A stretch of DNA of 64,000 bases from Hordeum vulgare subsp. vulgare (GCF_904849725.1 NC_058521.1:561306176-561370175), one strand, 5' to 3'; positions 10,415 to 22,728 are shown, counted from the stretch's first letter. The notes: a model not told the origin generated them from the letters alone. Numbers and translations are program-made.

Positions 10415-12964
10415 ATGACTAGTTCTTCTTTTCTTCACATTACCCCCAATAATGATGTTGTCAATTTTAAAGAAAGGGGAGGAGAAAGTCTGGAATATGC
10501 TTGGTATAGGATTTGCTATGCTCAAAATACGGTAATTAATAAGGTATCCACCACTACCTTGCTTCACAATTTCTATGTTGGTGTAACCACTTGGTATAGG
10601 TTTGTCCTTCATACTATCACCAGTGGGAACTTTTTGATGTGTCACAATTTTGGATGCCTATAATGCCATTGAGAATCTTGTGGGAACGCCACCCATTATC
10701 ATTAATGACACCAATTTAACCTTGGAACATGTCATGCAAAGGTTTGGTGCTATTGAAAGGAAAATGATAACTATTGAACCCGTTGAGGAGTTAGACAAAA
10801 AACTGTTGGAAATATGCCCTAGAGGCAATAATAAAATAGTTATTATTATATTTCCTGTTTCAAAATAATCGTTTATTATCCATGCTATAACTGTATTGTA
10901 TGGAAACATAAATGCATGTGTGGACGTATAGACAAAACTATGTCCCTAGTGAGTCTCTAGTTGACTAGCCTATTGATCAAGGATGGTTAAGGCTTCCTCG
11001 CCATAGACAAGTGTTGTCACTTGATGACGGGATCACATCATTAGGAGAATGATGTGATGGACAATACCCAAACTACGAACGTAACATATGATCGTGTCAT
11101 TTTGTTGCTATTGTTTTCTGCATGTCAAGTATTCATTCCTATGACCATGAGATCATGTAACTCACTGACACCTGAGGAATGCCTTGTGTGTATCAAACGT
11201 CGCAACATTACTCGGTGACTATAAAGGTACTCTACAGGCATCTCCGAAGGTGTCCGTTGAGTTAGCATGGATCAAGATTGGGATCTATCACTCCGTGTGA
11301 CTAAAGAGTTAGTCACGGGATCTTGTAATACATCATCACATATAAGCCTTGCAAGCAATGTGACTAAAGAGTTAGTCACGGGATCTTGTATTACGGAGCG
11401 AGTAAAGATACTTGCCGGTAACGAGATTGAAATAGGTATGGAGATACCGACGATCGAATCTCGGGCAAGTAACATACCAAAAGACAAAGGGAATGGTATA
11501 CGGGATAATATGAATCCTTGACATAGAGGTTCAACCGATAAGATCTTCGTAGAATATGTAGGATCCAATATGGACATCCAGGTCCCGTTGTTGGATATTG
11601 ACCGGAGAGTGTCTCAGGTCATGTCTACATAGTTCTCGAACCCGCATGGTCTGCACACTTAAGGTTCGGTGACGTTTCGGTATAGTTGAGTTATAGGTGC
11701 TGGTGACTGAAGTTTTGTTCGGAGTCCTGGATGAGATCTCGGATGACACGAGGAGTTCTAGAATGGTACGGAAACGAAGATTGATATATAGGAAGTTGAT
11801 ATTTGGATTCCGGAAGAATTTTGGGCATTGCCGGCAGTGTACCGGGAGTGACGAATGGGTACCGGGGCCCACCAGGTGGGGCCACCACTCCCCAAGAGGG
11901 CCACGTGGACTTTATGGTGTCGCAATAGCTCTTAGTGGGCTGTCTAGTCAACTAAAGAAAGCACATGTGGAAAAAGGTGGAAAATTTAAAAGAGGTGGAC
12001 AATTTGGGAAGGAGTCCTAATCCAAGTAGGATTGGAGGAGGACTCCTCCCTCCTTTGGTTCGGCCGACCCTAAGGGGTTTCCCTTGGCGGGCAAGGCTGC
12101 CTCCTCCCTCCTCCTATATATACTAGAGGTTTTAGGGTTTTTGAGACACAATTTCAGCCACGTGCAACCCTCTCCTCTAGTTTGTAGTTCCTCCTCTTGA
12201 TCGGATTTCTGCGGTACTTAGGAGAAGCCCTGCAGGAATAGACACCACCATCACCGGCGCGACGTCACGCTGCCGGAAAACTCATCTACTTCCCCATCTC
12301 TCTTGCTGGATCAAGAAGGCAGATATCGTCATCGAGTTGTACGTGTGCTGAACGCGGAGGTGCCGTCCGTTCGCTGCTAGATCGGGACGGATCGTGGGAC
12401 GGCGGTGATTTGGATAGCGAAGACATTCCACTACATCAACCGCATTTTTTAACGCTTCTCGCTTAGCAATCTACAAGGGTATGTGGATCCAATCTCCCTC
12501 TCGTAGATGATCATCACCATGATAGGTCTTCGTGTGCGTAGGGAAATTTTTGTTTCCCATGCAATGTTCCCCAACAAAAACTGCATAACCATATCACTCA
12601 ATTTGTGTCCCGAGTAGGGATGACTTTGAAAACTTTCAAGGAAAAGGATGTTATTATTAATGAAAGGGTAGAACAAAGTGTGAGTAGAATTGATAAAATA
12701 AAGGAGGTGATTGACAAGGTGGGTTCCGCCTTTACACCATCTAAAACTAATGATGTTACTTCTTGAAGCAAGAGTCCTAAATTTATTTACATTCCTAAGA
12801 GCGTTAGTATACCTCCTACCAAAAGAAACGAAGATCTTAAAATGATTAGTGTTCACCCCGACTTTATAAACCTGACGAAAGAACCTATTTTCAAGTCTCA
12901 TATTGTTCCCATTATCCCTGTTTGTGCTATTATGGAGTTTGATGTCAAGGATGACAACACTTAA
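10415..12964 (+). pseudogene. gag: gag of element C, split by a solo LTR
   Basis: The first part (10415-10663) has the gag wording ESLEYAWYRICYAQN and LLHNFYVGVTTWYR. A frameshift near 10640 leads to a second part (10650-10803) with the NLVGTPP motif. The Angela LTR then interrupts after ELDKK. The frame resumes at 12582, hits a TGA near 12766, and ends at 12962-12964. There is no protease motif before the stop, unlike elements A and B. The conserved post-gag hairpin follows 45 bases later. Confidence 0.75.
10804..12576 (+). mobile_element. Solo LTR of a BARE-1/WIS/Angela-type Copia element
   Basis: It opens TGTTGGAAATATGCCCTAGA and ends CCATGCAATGTTCCCCAACA, the well-known Angela/BARE-1 LTR ends; 1,773 bp is normal for the family. 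The flanks are identical (aaaac at 10799-10803 and 12577-12581), so one LTR remains after LTR-LTR recombination. TATATATAC at 12115-12122 is the likely TATA box. Two copies of GTGACTAAAGAGTTAGTCAC (11297-11316, 11360-11379) lie in a 63-base duplication. Confidence 0.95.
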
Positions 12965-13008
12965 AACTATGTAATATGCCTAGCTAGGGCGTAAAACAAT
13001 AGCGCTTG

Positions 13009-13024
13009 TTGGGAGGCAACCCAA
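13009..13024 (+). other. Post-gag hairpin, element C copy
   Basis: TTGGGAGGCAACCCAA, 45 bases after the gag stop, preceded by GCCTAGCTAGGGCG and AACAATAGCGC (12979-13007). Confidence 0.7.
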
Positions 13025-13700
13025 TAGCTATCTTTATTTTTGCTTTCTACTTTCTGTTTATTTGTGATGACATAATTGTTGTTGATGTAATAATTTAAAT
13101 TTTTTTTGCTTTAATGATTGTGTCTTTATGTTTAGTTTAGTGTTTGTTCCAAGTAAAGCCTTTGGGATGATTTGCATGATGAGTAGAATTGATACGGTGC
13201 AAAAACAGAAATTTTGACGCCCAGTGCAGAATTTGCCTGATTTTACTGGAATTTACTTTTAAGCTGATTGTTTTACAAAGTACTGATATACAAATTCCCC
13301 ACTACTTACTAATTTTTCAGAATTTTTGGAGTTACAAAAGTATGGAAATTAATTATATTACTACAGGCTATTCATTTTCAACAGATTCTGTTTTTGCGTG
13401 CATAGTTTGCTTGTCTTGATTATTCTATGGATTATATAGGGGAGTATAAGCCATGGAGAATTTAGAATATAGTACCTTATTCTGAAATAAAAGAAGAATC
13501 AATTTATAACAGTACCTTAAAGTGTTTATTTGGTTGCCTATACTAACGAATCTCATGAAGTTTTGTTTAGTTTTGTTTGATTGAAGTTTTCAAGTTTTGT
13601 GTATTATTTTGATGGATAAAGGAATGAGAGGTGGCAAGAGCCTAATCTTGGGGATGCCCAAGGAACCCCAAGGTAATATTTTCTGAATACTCAAGCATCT

Positions 13701-13731
13701 AAGCTTGGGGATGCCCCGGGAAGGCATCCCC
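13701..13731 (+). other. Internal PPT copy and GGGGATGCC hairpin, element C
   Basis: AAGCTTGGGGATGC at 13701-13714 is identical to the tract at 15757-15770 before the 3' LTR. It overlaps a perfect nine-pair inverted repeat: GGGGATGCC (13707-13715), loop of seven, GGCATCCCC (13723-13731). Confidence 0.7.
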
Positions 13732-13912
13732 TCTTTCGTCTCAATCCATCCGTATGTTACTTGGAGCTACATGTTTATTCATCACATGATATGAGTTTTG
13801 CTTGGAGCGTCGTTTGCTTTTGTATACTTTTACTTTCAGTTTGCCACAATCATTGTTTGCTGGACACACCTATTTGAGACAGAGACACACCATCATCATG
13901 ATTTGTTAGAAT

Positions 13913-14044
13913 ACTCTATGCGCTTCACTTATATCTTTTGAGCTTAGCGGTTGCTCTAGTACTTCACTTATATTTTTTTGAGCACGGTAGCATGTAGATT
14001 TTATTGAAATAATATGCCCTCATTCTTCACTTATATTTTCTGAG
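13913..14044 (+). repeat. TTCACTTATAT hairpin array, element C (3 copies)
   Basis: Three copies of the motif near 13924, 13962 and 14025. Copy 2 is enclosed by TGCTC (13952-13956) and GAGCA (13980-13984). Copy 3 is enclosed by CTCA (14019-14022) and TGAG (14041-14044). Copy 1 has only a weak CTC/GAG pair. Confidence 0.65.
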
Positions 14045-15756
14045 AGTTAATAAACAATGACGGTAATTTGGATGGGTCATAAGACTATATAAAAATAATG
14101 AGTGTTTAATGAGTGATAATTAAATCCACCATGTAGCACACATAGAGTAATTCTGGTTAATGATATTGATGTAGTGATATGAAAGGGTGTGAGTGCATAA
14201 TCATTAATTCAGAGAGGTTTCGATATTAAGAGATGTCAAAACTTCTTGAAAATCTGAAAAATTAAAATGGCATGGTGATGATGTGTGAGCATTTCTACTC
14301 CTCGTTGAAAACCCAGTGTTGTTTCGAGTCAAAGACGCGCGATGGTTAATTCATAACAACGCTCTCTCTCGGGGCATGCGAGTGGTACTTTCATTTGTTA
14401 TAAGACTAATAAAACTTTGCAATAAGTATATAAGTTCTTCATAACTAACGTGACACCATGGACATACGCAATCTCACATCCTCATATTTGCTAGCCTCTC
14501 TAGTACCGCGCATAGCCCATTCTCACCTCGAGGATTGGTGCAACTTTCGCTGGTGCATCCAAACCCCGTGACATCATACACTCTGTTGCAAATATGCCTT
14601 ATTATGTAGTCCTCAAAACAGCCACCATACCTACCTATTATGGCATTTCCAGAGCCATTTTGAGATATATTGCCATGCAAATTCCGTCGTCACTTCACAT
14701 GACTAGTTTGTTCATCATCATATTGCTTTGCATGATCATATAGAGCTGACATAACATTTGTGGAAAAGCCACCAATTATAATATGTTGAATACATGTCAC
14801 GCTAGATCATTGCACATCCTCATACACTACCATGGACATTCATATTCGAGTCATGTTACTTCATTGTTCATCATATCGAGTTATACATGAGTTGTAAGTA
14901 AATAAAAGTATGATGATCATCATAATTAGATTATTGTCTCAATGAGGAAATAAAGATGGGGGAGGCCAAATGAGCCTACCATATAAAAAATGAATGAGAT
15001 AAAAAGAGAGAAGGGACTTTTCTACTATCATTTACCACACTTGTGCCTCAAAGTGGCACCATGTTCATTATATAGGGAGTCTCATGTTATATCATTCATA
15101 TGCTAGTGGGAATCAAAAAAATATAAACTTTGCTTGTATATTCTGACGATGGGCTTCCTCAAATGCCCAAGGTCTTCATGAGCAAGCAAGTTGGATAACC
15201 CCACCAAGCTTCAGTGGAGCTTTCATACACTTATAGCTCTAGTGCTTCATTTGCATGGCAATCCCTACTCCTTGTGTCAATATCTATCGATCGGAATCTC
15301 CATAGCCCGTTGGTACGCATAGTTGATACGAGATTATCTCGTCCACTTTTCAACCCCTTTGAAATCTACCACCTTATTCTATTCCACCTTTATGGTATGT
15401 CCAATGGTTCACGCTCATGTATTTCATGAAGAATAAAAAGTTGATGCATATTGAAAAGGTACGATCCAATTGCCTGACTTGGGCACCGTGGTTTTTGACA
15501 TTTGTAGTTATGTGGTGAAGATGGAGCCATACCTTGCTAATATATTAAAGATGGATAGGGGTGAAATAATCTTTGAGGATCGTACACTTTGAAAAATTAA
15601 TTGTTTCGCTGCTAATACTTAAAAATATTGTTGTGTTAATATTTGTTAATTCATCGTTTCTCAGTGAGCATACATGCATAAGATTACATCATGGATAGCA
15701 TGTCACATCAAAATTTCTGTTTTTATCATTTACCTACTCGAGGACGAGCAGGAATT
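14045..15756 (+). other. Non-coding 3' region of element C
   Basis: About 1.7 kb without a supportable ORF. It aligns in blocks with elements B, E, H and the relic at 37230-38285 (for example GAGTTCTTCATGACTAA, AGCAAGCAAGTTGGAT and TAGCTCTAGTGC). It is AT-rich and probably a long 3' UTR. Confidence 0.7.
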
Positions 15757-15771
15757 AAGCTTGGGGATGCT
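15757..15771 (+). other. Polypurine tract of element C
   Basis: AAGCTTGGGGATGC followed by T lies directly before the TGATATG start of the 3' LTR, where second-strand synthesis is primed. Confidence 0.75.
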
Positions 15772-16229
15772 TGATATGTATCCAACGTATCTATAATTTT
15801 TTATTATTCCATGCTATTATGTTATCATTTTAGAACACTTTTTATGTACTTATCTACCAATTTATATTATTTTTTAGCATTAAACTATTGACCCAGTGCC
15901 CAGTGCGAGTTGCCGTTTTCTGCGTGTTTTTCCACTTTTCAGGTTTTCACTACCAACCGAGGTTCAATTGACCTGAAACTTTTTGTGATTTTTTCTGGAC
16001 GAAAACAAGATCGTGGAGCAGTGGATGAGGGCCCCCACAAGCCAATAGGGCGTGCCTTGATGGCTTGTGGCCCCCTCATGGCTTTCCCGACTCATGTCTT
16101 TGGCCTATAATTCCCATCTACCCTAAAAACATCAAGGGAGGTCCCGAAACACTTTTTATACCGCCGCAAGTCTCTGTTTTGAAGGGAGGCCATCTAGAGC
16201 TCTGTTCTGGCACTCTACCAGAGGGGGAT
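15772..16229 (+). repeat. 3' LTR of element C, first part
   Basis: It starts TGATATGTATCCAACGTATC and stops at the gggat where element B is inserted. It resumes at 24288. Confidence 0.85.
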
Positions 16230-17786
16230 TGATACGTCTCCAGCGTATCTATAATTTTTGATGGTTTCATGCTATTATCTTGTCAAACTTTGGATGTTTT
16301 GCATGCCTTTTATATATTTTTTGGGACTAACTTATTAACACAGTGCCAAGTGCGAGTTCCTATTTTTTACATGTTTTTGACCCCTTTCAGAGGAGGATTT
16401 TGAACGGAGTCCAAACGGAATGAAACTGCCAAAAAGATTTTTTCTGGAACAGAAAAAGATCGGAGAGCCGAAGAATCAGGGCACGGGGCCACCAGGGACC
16501 CCACAAGCCCTCATGGCGCGGCCAGGGGGGCCCGCGGCCCACTGGCTTGTGGGCCCCCTGAGGCTCCTTTGCCCTAGGTTTTGCGCCTATATATTCCCTA
16601 AAAATCCATAAAAAATGAGGAGATCATCGAAAGTACTTTTCCGCCGCCGCAAGCTTCTGTCTCCGCAAAATCCCATCTGGGGCACGTTCTGGTGCCCTTT
16701 CGGAGGGGGGATTCGGATACGGAGGGCTTCTTCATCAACACCATGACCTCTCCGATCATCCGTGAGTAGTTCACCATAGACCTACAGGTCCATAGCTAGT
16801 AACTAGATGGCTTCTTCTCTCTCTTGGATCTTCAATACAAAGTTCTCCATGATCTTCATGGAGATCTATCCGATGTAATCTTCTTTTGCGGTGTGTTTGT
16901 CGAGATCCAATGAATTGTGGATTTATGATCAGATTATCTTTGAATCTTATTTGAGTTTCTTCTGATCTCTCTTATGCATGATTTCATATCCTTGTAATTC
17001 TCTTCGAGTTGTGGGTTTTGTTTGGCCAACTAGATCTATGATTCTTGCAATGGGAGAAGTGCTTGGTTTTGGGTTCTTACCGTGCGGTGACCTCACCCAG
17101 TGACAGAAGGGGTAGCGAGGCACGCATCGTGTTGTTGCCATCAAGCGTAAAAAGATGGGGTTTTCATCATTGGTTTGAGATTATCCCTCTACATCATGTC
17201 ATCTTGCTTAAGGCGTTACTCTGTTCGTCATGAACTCAATACACTAGATGCATGCTGGACAGCGGTCGATGTGTGGAGTAATAGTAGTAGATGCAGAATG
17301 TATCGGTCTACTTGTCTCGGACGTGATGCCTATATGTATGATCATTGCCTTAGATATCGTCATGACTTTGCGTGGTTCTATCAATTGCTCGACAGTAATT
17401 TGTTCACCCACCGTGATATTTGCTATTTTGAGAGCAGCCTCTAGTGAACACTATGGCCCCCGGGTCTACTCCACACCATATTTTCAGCCTTACACTTTTT
17501 ACTTCATTGCACTTTCCGCCTTCTGATCTCACTTTGCAAACAATCTTGAAGGGATTGACAACCCCTTTATAGCGTTGGGTGCAAGCTCGTTTGTGTTTGC
17601 GCGGGTACTCTGGACTTGACAAGATTCTCCTACTGGATTGATACCTTGGTTCTCAAACTGAGGGAAATACTTACTGCTCCTGGGCTGCATCACCCTTTCC
17701 TCTTCAAGGGAAAAACCGACGCAAACAACAGAAGTAGCAAGAAGAATTCCTGGCGTTGCTAGGGAAGGACTTTTGTTGTCGTAGCA
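16230..17786 (+). repeat. 5' LTR of element B
   Basis: 1,557 bp, from TGATACGTCTCCAGCG to GTCGTAGCA. A TATA-like CCTATATATTCCC lies near 16585. Near the 3' end, 17734-17765 contains GTAGCAAGAAGAATTCC plus TGGCGTTGCTAGGGA, which looks like an older copy of the junction with a worn primer site. Confidence 0.9.
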
Positions 17787-17796
17787 GAAGAATTTC

Positions 17797-17814
17797 TGGC
17801 GCCGTTGCCGGGGA
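17797..17814 (+). other. Primer binding site of element B
   Basis: TGGCGCCGTTGCCGGGGA is an 18-base perfect complement of the 3' end of tRNA-Asp, ten bases after the LTR. This primer is typical of Athila elements. Confidence 0.88.
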
Positions 17815-18014
17815 GGATCAAGTCAAGAACTCATCCAAGTAGGTGTCGCAAACTCATCTCTGGCATTTACTGTGTTTGCCAGTTGCCTCTCGTTTTCCTC
17901 TCCCCCACTTCACAATATGCCTTTTTCGTTTGCCTTTTTCTTTGCCTTTTCGTTCGCCCTTTTTCTCTCTTGCCCTTTGTTTGCTTGTGTGCTTGCTTGC
18001 TTGCCGAAGTCACC

Positions 18015-20087
18015 ATGAATGAAAATACCAAACTTTGTGACTTCTCGAATACTAATAATAATGATTTTATTAGTACTCCGATTGCTCCCGCCACTAGTGC
18101 AGAGTCATAGGAAATCAATGCCGCTTTGCTGAATCTTGTTATGAAAGAGCAATTCTCCGGCCTTCCTAGTGAAGATGTCGCATCCCATCTCAATACCTTC
18201 ATTGAGCTTTGCGATATGCAAAAGAACAAATATGTGGATAATGACGTGATTAAATTGAAGCTTTTTCCTTTCTTGTTGCGGGATCGCGCAAAAACTTGGT
18301 TTTCTTCTTTGCCCAAAAATAGTATCGATTCTTGGGATAAGTGCAAAGATGCTTATATATCCAAGTATTTTCCGCTGGCTAAGATCATCTCTCTCCGTTA
18401 TTATATCATGAATTTCAAGCAACTTGATCATGAACATGTTGCACAATCTTGGGAGAGAATGAAATTGATGATTAGCAATTGTCCCGCTCATGGCTTGAGT
18501 CTTTGGATGATTATACAAATCTTCTACGCTGGCTTGAATTTTGCTTCTAGAAATATCTTGGACTCCGCCTCAGGTGGAACATTCATGGAAATCACGTTAG
18601 GGGAAGCCACAAAGCTCCTAGACAACATCATGACGAATTACTCTCAGTGGCACACTGAAAGGTCACCTACTAGTAAGAAGGTACACGCTATAGAAGAAAT
18701 TAACTCGTTGAGTACTAAGATGGATGAGTTAATGAACTTGGTTGCTAGTAGAAGTGCTCCTTTAGATCCTATTGATATGCCCTTGTCTTCCTTGATTGAG
18801 AGTAGCAACGCTAGCTTGGACGTTAATTTTGTTGGTAGGAATAATTTTGGCAATAACAATGCTTTTAGAGGAAACTATGTTCCTAGGCCTTTTCCTAGTA
18901 ACTCCTCTAATAACTTTGTCAACTCCTAAAACAATACTCATGGAAATTACAATAGATTACCCTTTGATCTAGAGAGTAATATCAAAGAGTTCATCAACTC
19001 ACAAAAGATTTTCAATGCGTCCATAGAGGAAAAACTACCCAAAATTGACGATTTGGCTAAGAGTGTTGATAGAATGTCTAGTGATGTTGATGCTTTGAAA
19101 GTTAGATGTGCTCCTCCCAAGATCAATATGGATGAATCTTTGAAATCTATGCGTGTTTCCATGATTGAGAGCCAAGAAAGAACCGCCCAAATTCGTGCTA
19201 GACATGAATGGCTTAAAAAGGCGTGTTCTCGTGATAAGAATCACGAAGATCTTAAAGTGCTTGGTGTGACTCCCATTGAATCTTTGTTTTCTTGTGACAA
19301 ACCTATCGATTATGGGGCTGGATATGAATCCACTTTGGTTGAAAAGTGCCCCAATGATTCGGAGTCCGTCTATCTTGATGCTAAAAGCATTGAAAGTGGA
19401 GTAGAAATTAAAACTTTGAGTAGTAATGAAATTACTACCGTGGATTTCAAGGAATTCAATTATGATAGTTGCTCCTTGATTGAATGCATTTCCTTGATGC
19501 AATCCATGTTAAACTCTCCACACGCTTATAGCCAAAACAAGGCCTTTACCGATCATATCGTCGAAGCTATGCTAAAATCCCTTGAAGAGAAACTTGAATT
19601 GGAAGTATCTATCCCTAGAAATCTTCATGATGAGTGGGAACCTACCATCAAAATCAAAATCAAAAACTATGAATGCAATGCTTTGTGTGATTTGGATGCT
19701 AGTGTTTCCGCGATTCTAAAGTCTTTATGTGATGTTCTGGGTTTTAATGAGATTGAAGAGTGTTCTCTTAATTTGCATCTTGCGAATTCTACTGTCAAGA
19801 AACCCATGGGAAGGATCAATGATGTTCTTATTATTGCAAATAGGAACTATGTACCCGTGGATTTCATTGTGCTTGACATTGATTGCAATCCTTCATGCCC
19901 TATTATTCTTGGTAGACCTTTCCTAAGGACTATCGGTGCTATCATCGATATGAAGGAAGGGAATATTAGATTTCAATTTCCTTTAAGGAAGGGCATGGAA
20001 CACTTTCCTAGAAATAAAATAAGATTGCCTTATGAATCCATGATGAGGGCCACTTATGGTTTGAGCACCAAAGACGACGATACGTGA
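18015..20087 (+). pseudogene. gag-pro: gag-protease of element B
   Basis: One reading frame of about 690 codons runs from the ATG at 18015 to the TGA at 20085-20087, with only two internal stops: TAG at 18108-18110 and TAA at 18927-18929. The gag core (about 18270-18520) has W..LPKNSIDSW, YISKYFP, WERMKLM and CPAHG. A polar Asn-rich stretch follows. The protease lies at about 19660-20040: the catalytic Asp is at 19689-19691, but the Gly two residues on (DLG in element A) is Asp here (DLDAS, 19695-19697), which should abolish activity. PIILGRPFLRTIGA follows. The lone frame suggests fairly recent activity. No zinc knuckle was seen. Confidence 0.9.
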
Positions 20088-20134
20088 TTCTATCGCTTTT
20101 ATGCCTAGCTAAGGGCGTTAAACAATAGCGCTTG

Positions 20135-20150
20135 TTGGGAGGCAACCCAA
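20135..20150 (+). other. Post-gag hairpin, element B copy
   Basis: TTGGGAGGCAACCCAA, 48 bases after the gag-protease stop, preceded by GCCTAGCTAAGGGCG and AACAATAGCGC. Confidence 0.7.
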
Positions 20151-20796
20151 TGAATTTATATTTTTCTTTCTATTTTGTTGCATCCACACCATCATAATTC
20201 TGTTGTGATTGTGTTTTTTGTGTTTATTTTTGTGTTTGAGCCAAGCAAAACCTTTATGACTAGTCTTGGTAATGGTTGTTTGATCCTGTTGGAAAAAGAT
20301 AGAAACTTTTCGCTCACGAGATGATTTTTCATTTTTATTCAGAAATAACTTTTGGGTTGATTCTTTTTGCTGCTGGTTGATATGCCTTTTTCCCAGGCAG
20401 TCGTAATGTTTTAGATTTTTGAGGTACCGGAAGTATACGAAGTATACATATTTCTACAGACTGTTCTTGACAGATTCTGTTTTTGTTGAGTTGGTTGCTT
20501 GTTTTGATGAAACTATGGTTAGTATCGGGGGGGGGGGGGGTAATAGCCATGGAAAAGTGAGAATACAGTAGCCCAACACCAATATAGTTAGAATTAAAGT
20601 TTTCTACAGTACCTAAAGAGGTGGTAGTTTGTTTTCTTGTGCTAATGATATCACAAGTTTCTGTTTAAGTTTTGTGTTGTGAAGTTTTCAAGTTTTGGGT
20701 GATGTTCTCATGGACAAAGAGATAAGGAGTGGAAAGAGCTCAATCTTGGGGATTCCCAAGGCATCCCAAGCCAAATTCAAGGACACCAAAAAGCCT

Positions 20797-20829
20797 AAGC
20801 TTGGAGATGCCCCGGGAAGGCATCCCCTC
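20797..20829 (+). other. Internal PPT-like copy and hairpin, element B
   Basis: AAGCTTGGAGATGC (20797-20810) differs by one base from the PPT at 22714-22727. GGAGATGCC pairs with GGCATCCCC (20821-20829) with one mismatch. Confidence 0.6.
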
Positions 20830-21011
20830 TATCGTCTTCAATCCATCGGTAACATTACTTGGAGCTATATTTTTATTCACCACATGATATGTGTTTTGCT
20901 TGGAGCGTCTTGTCTCGTAGGAGTCTTTTCTTTTTGTTGTGTCACAATCATCCTTGTTGCACTCCTTTTTGAGAGAGAGAGAGACATGCACTCGTCGTGA
21001 TCTTGCTAGAA

Positions 21012-21087
21012 TGCTCATAGTGCTTCACTTATATCTTTTGAGCTAGATAATTTTGCTCTATGTGCTTCACTTATATCTTTTAGAGCA
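21012..21087 (+). repeat. TTCACTTATAT hairpin array, element B (2 copies)
   Basis: Copy 1 is enclosed by GCTCA (21013-21017) and TGAGC (21039-21043). Copy 2 is enclosed by TGCTCTA (21054-21060) and TAGAGCA (21081-21087), a perfect seven-base pair of arms. Both loops contain GCTTCACTTATATCTTT. Confidence 0.75.
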
Positions 21088-22713
21088 CGGCCGTTCATGA
21101 CTTGGTAGTTGGCTTATGCTATGAAAGTAGTCCCAAAGGTGATAGGTACCCAAAGAGGATACAAAACCTCCATCTTCATGTGCATTGAGTAGAAAGAGAA
21201 GTCTTGATTCCTCTCAATTAGTTTTGAGACGTGGATTTGGTAATATTAAGAGCTATGTTAGTAGGGTGTTGTGAATCTAGAAATACTTGTCTTGAAGTTA
21301 GTGATTCCTGTAGCATGCACGTATGGTGAACCGCTATGTTAGGAAGTCAGAGCATAATTGATCTATTGATTGTCATCCTTTGTGTTGAGGTCCGGATCGC
21401 GCGATGGTTAACACCTACCAACCCTTCCCCTAGGAGTATGCGTTTAGCACTTTGTTTCGATTACTAATAAAAACTTTCGCAACAAGTATGTGAGTTCTTC
21501 ATGACTAATGTGAGTCCATGGGATAGATGCACTTTCACCTTTCACCTTTGCTAGCCTCTTTAGTGCCGCGCAACTTTCGCCGGTGCACAAAGCCACCATA
21601 TGCCTTCCTCAAAACAGCCACCATACCTACCTACATCTCATGACTTGTGACGTCACTCTCATATTTCCATTGCATGATCGTAAGATAGCTAGCGATATGT
21701 TCCAACGTCATACGCCAAGCTAGATCGTTGCACATCCCGGTACACTGCCGGAGTCATTTCCTATAGAGTCATCATCATTCTAAGCTTTGAGTTGTGAGTA
21801 AATAAAAGTGTGATGATCATCATTATTAGAGCATTGTCCCATGTGAGGAAATTAAAAAATGAGGCCAAAGAGCCCAAAAAAAGAGAAAAAGAAAAGAAAA
21901 AAAGAAGAGGCCTAAGAGCCCAAATAAAAAAAAAGAGAAAAAGAGAGAAGGGACAATGCTACTATCTTTTTCCACACTTGTGCTTCATAATAGCACCATG
22001 TTCTTCATGATCGAGAGCTTCTTGCTTTGTCACTACCATATGCTAGTGGGAATCTTCATTATTTAACTTGGCTTGTATATTCCAATGATGGGCTTCCTCA
22101 AATTGCCCTAGGTCTTCGTGAGCAAGCAAGTTGGATGCACACCCACTAGTTTTCCTTTTGAGCTTTCACATACTTATAGCTCTAGTGCATACCTTGTATG
22201 GCAATCCCTACTCATTCACATTGATATCTATTAATGAGCATCTCCATAGCCCTTTTATACGCCGAGTCAATGTGACCATCTCCTCATTTTTGTCTCACAA
22301 CCACCACCACACTCTATTCCACCTATAGTGTTATATCCATGGCTCGCGCTCATGTATTGCGTGATAGTTATAAAAAGTTTGAGAAAGCAAGAGTACGAAA
22401 ACAATTACTTGGCCAATACCGGGGTTGTGCATGATTTACATTAGTTGTGTGAGGATGATGGAGCATAGCGAGACTATATGATTTTGTAGGGATAACTTTC
22501 CTTGGCCTTGTTATTTTGAAAGTTCATGATTACTTTGCTAGTTTGCTTGAAGTATTATTGTTTTCATGTCAATAGAAAACTATTGTTTCGAATCTTACGG
22601 ATCTGAACATTCATGTCACGTGAAAGAAGTTGCAAAGGACAACTATGCTAGGTAGCATTCCACATCAAAAATTCATTATTTATCACTTCCCTACTCGAGG
22701 ACGTGCAGGAGTT
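21088..22713 (+). other. Non-coding 3' region of element B
   Basis: No supportable ORF. A purine-rich A/G tract lies at about 21855-21955. Other blocks match the same region of elements C, E and H. Confidence 0.7.
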
Positions 22714-22728
22714 AAGCTTGGGGATGCT
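22714..22728 (+). other. Polypurine tract of element B
   Basis: AAGCTTGGGGATGC then T, directly before the 3' LTR at 22729. Upstream is the conserved CTACTCGAGGACG.GCAGGA block. Confidence 0.78.

Noticed and set aside
12449..12901. 150-codon minus-strand frame
   Set aside because: It crosses the end of the Angela LTR into C's gag, on the opposite strand of both. It is a shadow.
17797..17814. tRNA gene
   Set aside because: Only the 3' 18 bases of tRNA-Asp complement are present. It is a primer site.
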